In this document: positions 62,732 through 64,000 of the stretch, one piece after another
Layout: each line of letters starts with the position of its first letter
Numbering within the stretch: position 1 is the stretch's first letter
Source of the DNA: an uncultured SAR116 cluster alpha proteobacterium
Lineage (GTDB): Bacteria > Pseudomonadota > Alphaproteobacteria > Puniceispirillales > GCA-002684695
DNA: 64,000 nucleotides
Direction of reading: 5' to 3'
Assembly (NCBI GenBank): GCA_902612965.1
Contig: CACMFN010000001.1
Location: 254,001 to 318,000, forward strand
Notes under the pieces: model-generated
Database searches by the model: none
Told to the model about the DNA's origin: nothing
The model's input: the letters and a program-made list of their open reading frames with translations, nothing else
Program-made: the position numbers and the translations under genes

Positions 62732-63832
62732 TTATCTATTCATCATTACTTCTTCAATAAAATGATCCGTCAAGTCTTTTGAAAATGGATTGCTAGCCCA
62801 ATTTTGCCTGTAAGCTCTTTGTGAATTGGATATTAATGCAGAACTATCATCAGCTTCAGGATGAAGAGGAGCAGCACCAAAATCACGATTGAACCCTGTT
62901 TGTGTCTCAGCAGAAAGAAGCCAATTAGCAAAGACTAATGCAGCATGAGGATTAGGAGCATTCTTAGGAATGGCAACTCCGTTACCTCCGCCATTCATAC
63001 CCATACTAGGAATATACATCTTAATCTCTTTTCTGACTTCACCTCTTTTTTGGAGACCTGCCAAGTGATCTTCCCATGCCGGAGCCATCCAGATTTCTTT
63101 ATCAGAAATTCTTTGAATGCTATCAGCGTTTCCAGCAGTTATAATATACTTATCCGCATATTTATTAAAGTAATCAATACCTGGCTTAAGCTTAGAAATT
63201 TTTTCAGGTGAAGACTCACCACTTGTAAAATCAGCAGACCCCATTACCCTCAAAATATTCTGAAAAAACGAAGGTCCTGAACCACCATTTTCATAATTGA
63301 AACCAAATTTACCTGGATTAGCTTCCCAAAACTGGGCTATTTCCTCTGGTGTTTGAGGAAGTTTACTTTCATCGACTTTTTCAGGGTCATAAGCAAATCC
63401 GCTTTGGTTTCCCCACCAAGCATAAGCGTAATCTTTAGCATCCACGCCAGCAAGATTAGTTGTTCTAGAGTCTTTAGGTAATTCATCAGAAAGTTTTATA
63501 AACATACCAGGCATATTTAAATCTGGTATTTTATCAAAGCCAAGAGATAAAACATCAATATCACCCTTTGACCTACCCATTTCAGCTACTGCTTTATCGA
63601 TATTTACTGTATGTTTTCCTTGAGTAATTACAACATCGATACCGTATTCTTCTTCAAAAGGCTTTATAAATTCAGCTAAAGCATCAACTAAATACCATTG
63701 AAACCAATTTACTTTGCCTTCCTTTTTTGCTTCAGCAAGAACTTCATCCCAATTGTGGCTTCCGCCAAATGTAAATCCACTATAAAGCATTACACTTAAT
63801 AGAGAAAACACAGCCAATATTTTTCTATACAT
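62732..63832 (-). CDS. ABC transporter periplasmic binding protein (Fe3+/polyamine/phosphonate-type cluster)
   Basis: 366 residues with a signal peptide (about 1-23). VNWFQWYLVDALAEFIKPFEEEYGIDV and the Trp-rich DYAYAWWGNQSGFAYDP are like family 1/PotD-Fbp binding proteins such as PhnS and YnjB. The several Trp could form an aromatic cage for a quaternary amine, but that is only a guess. Heads the run ugpQ-tmpA-tmpB, with a Pho-box-like site before it. Candidate ligands: trimethylaminoethylphosphonate or glycerophosphocholine. Its permease gene lies upstream at the window edge. Confidence 0.82.
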   Translation of the reverse strand: MYRKILAVFSLLSVMLYSGFTFGGSHNWDEVLAEAKKEGKVNWFQWYLVDALAEFIKPFEEEYGIDVVITQGKHTVNIDKAVAEMGRSKGDIDVLSLGFDKIPDLNMPGMFIKLSDELPKDSRTTNLAGVDAKDYAYAWWGNQSGFAYDPEKVDESKLPQTPEEIAQFWEANPGKFGFNYENGGSGPSFFQNILRVMGSADFTSGESSPEKISKLKPGIDYFNKYADKYIITAGNADSIQRISDKEIWMAPAWEDHLAGLQKRGEVRKEIKMYIPSMGMNGGGNGVAIPKNAPNPHAALVFANWLLSAETQTGFNRDFGAAPLHPEADDSSALISNSQRAYRQNWASNPFSKDLTDHFIEEVMMNR

Positions 63833-63878
63833 TTTAAATTCCCTTAAGTTAAATTTTAATTATTCTTAAATCAACTTA

Positions 63879-63896
63879 GTTACAATTTTTTTACAG
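63879..63896 (-). promoter_or_regulatory. Pho-box-like site upstream of the binding protein/ugpQ/tmpAB operon
   Basis: Minus strand CTGTAAA-AAAA-TTGTAAC: two half-sites at 11-bp pitch, 46 bases before the ATG at 63832. It lies between the permease gene's stop and the binding-protein gene. Confidence 0.65.
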
Positions 63897-63904
63897 AATA
63901 AAAA

Positions 63905-64000
63905 TTATTTACCTGAAATTAGTGCTGGGTTAGCAGACCTTAAAACTCTCTCCAAAAAAATCATTAATATTACATTTGGAAAAACTAAAATTAATGAAAT
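63905..64000 (-). CDS. ABC transporter permease, C-terminal fragment (partial, runs off right edge)
   Basis: Only the last 31 codons are in the window: a hydrophobic helix followed by LERVLRSANPALISGK and stop TAA at 63905. The reading frame is open to the right edge. Position before the binding protein and the helix composition fit an inner-membrane ABC permease of the same transporter. Confidence 0.55.
   Translation of the reverse strand: MSLILVFPNVILMIFLERVLRSANPALISGK

Noticed and set aside
1-64000. Insertion sequences, prophage, CRISPR arrays, tRNA or rRNA genes
   Set aside because: Read through for transposase/integrase motifs, regular direct repeats and tRNA arms; none found. This was by eye, so a tRNA scan would be the decisive check.

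Overview
This window is a gene-dense, low-GC stretch (about one third G+C by eye). It has very short spacers, many ATGA-type overlaps, metabolite riboswitches and no visible mobile elements, tRNA, rRNA or CRISPR. The combination of bhmT behind a SAM-II/SAM-V riboswitch pair, a tandem glycine riboswitch before gcvTHP, dimethylglycine/sarcosine dehydrogenase paralogues, a non-pyrrolysine MttB homologue and a PlcP/Agt lipid-renovation pair points to a streamlined oligotrophic marine alphaproteobacterium. It is SAR11-like in lifestyle; I cannot assign a genus.

Layout. 1-3 kb: a class III nucleotide cyclase with TPRs that runs off the left edge, and a cytochrome P450. 3-6.4 kb: a DUF6580-type membrane protein, a short TonB-like protein and a BtuB-like receptor under a cobalamin riboswitch. 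6.4-8.7 kb: the end of tyrosine catabolism (fumarylacetoacetase, homogentisate dioxygenase). 8.8-12.3 kb: a DapA-family aldolase and cobT-cobS-cobC for cobalamin nucleotide-loop assembly. 12.4-24.5 kb: a methyl-group and glycine catabolic block (gcvTHP, MttB-like protein, two FAD/GcvT fusion dehydrogenases, an HD-domain protein). 24.5-34 kb: MmsA, a persulfide-dioxygenase-like MBL protein with a DUF442 partner, a sugar-type ABC importer without its ATPase, a 3-hydroxyisobutyrate-dehydrogenase-like protein and an acyltransferase. 34.4-37.9 kb: bhmT and metY behind tandem SAM riboswitches. 37.9-64 kb: a phosphorus-acquisition region with phoB-phoU-pstBACS-phoR, an acyltransferase, arsJ/gap, SixA-like phosphatase, ppk2, ppx, phnCDE1E2, plcP-agt, and an operon with a substrate-binding protein, a glycerophosphodiesterase, a TmpA-like oxygenase and a TmpB-like HD oxygenase.

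How the parts connect (inference). TmpA/TmpB are known to cleave 2-trimethylaminoethylphosphonate to phosphate and glycine betaine. In this window the phosphate would feed the Pho/polyphosphate machinery. The betaine could go through BhmT (or the MttB homologue) to dimethylglycine, then through the two FAD/GcvT dehydrogenases to glycine, and through GcvTHP to one-carbon units. So one stretch of DNA appears to link phosphonate phosphorus with methylated-amine carbon and nitrogen, gated by SAM, glycine, B12 and phosphate signals.

I also see a recurring Pho-box-like 18-mer (two 7-base units 11 bp apart, close to CTGTAAYAAAAGTTTAAT). It lies upstream of pstS, the arsJ operon, plcP, phnC and the binding-protein/tmpAB operon, mostly 46-53 bp before the start codon. 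Three of the four substrate-binding-protein genes are followed by an intrinsic terminator inside their operon. Several short genes (25-92 aa) without known function sit inside these phosphate-related operons.
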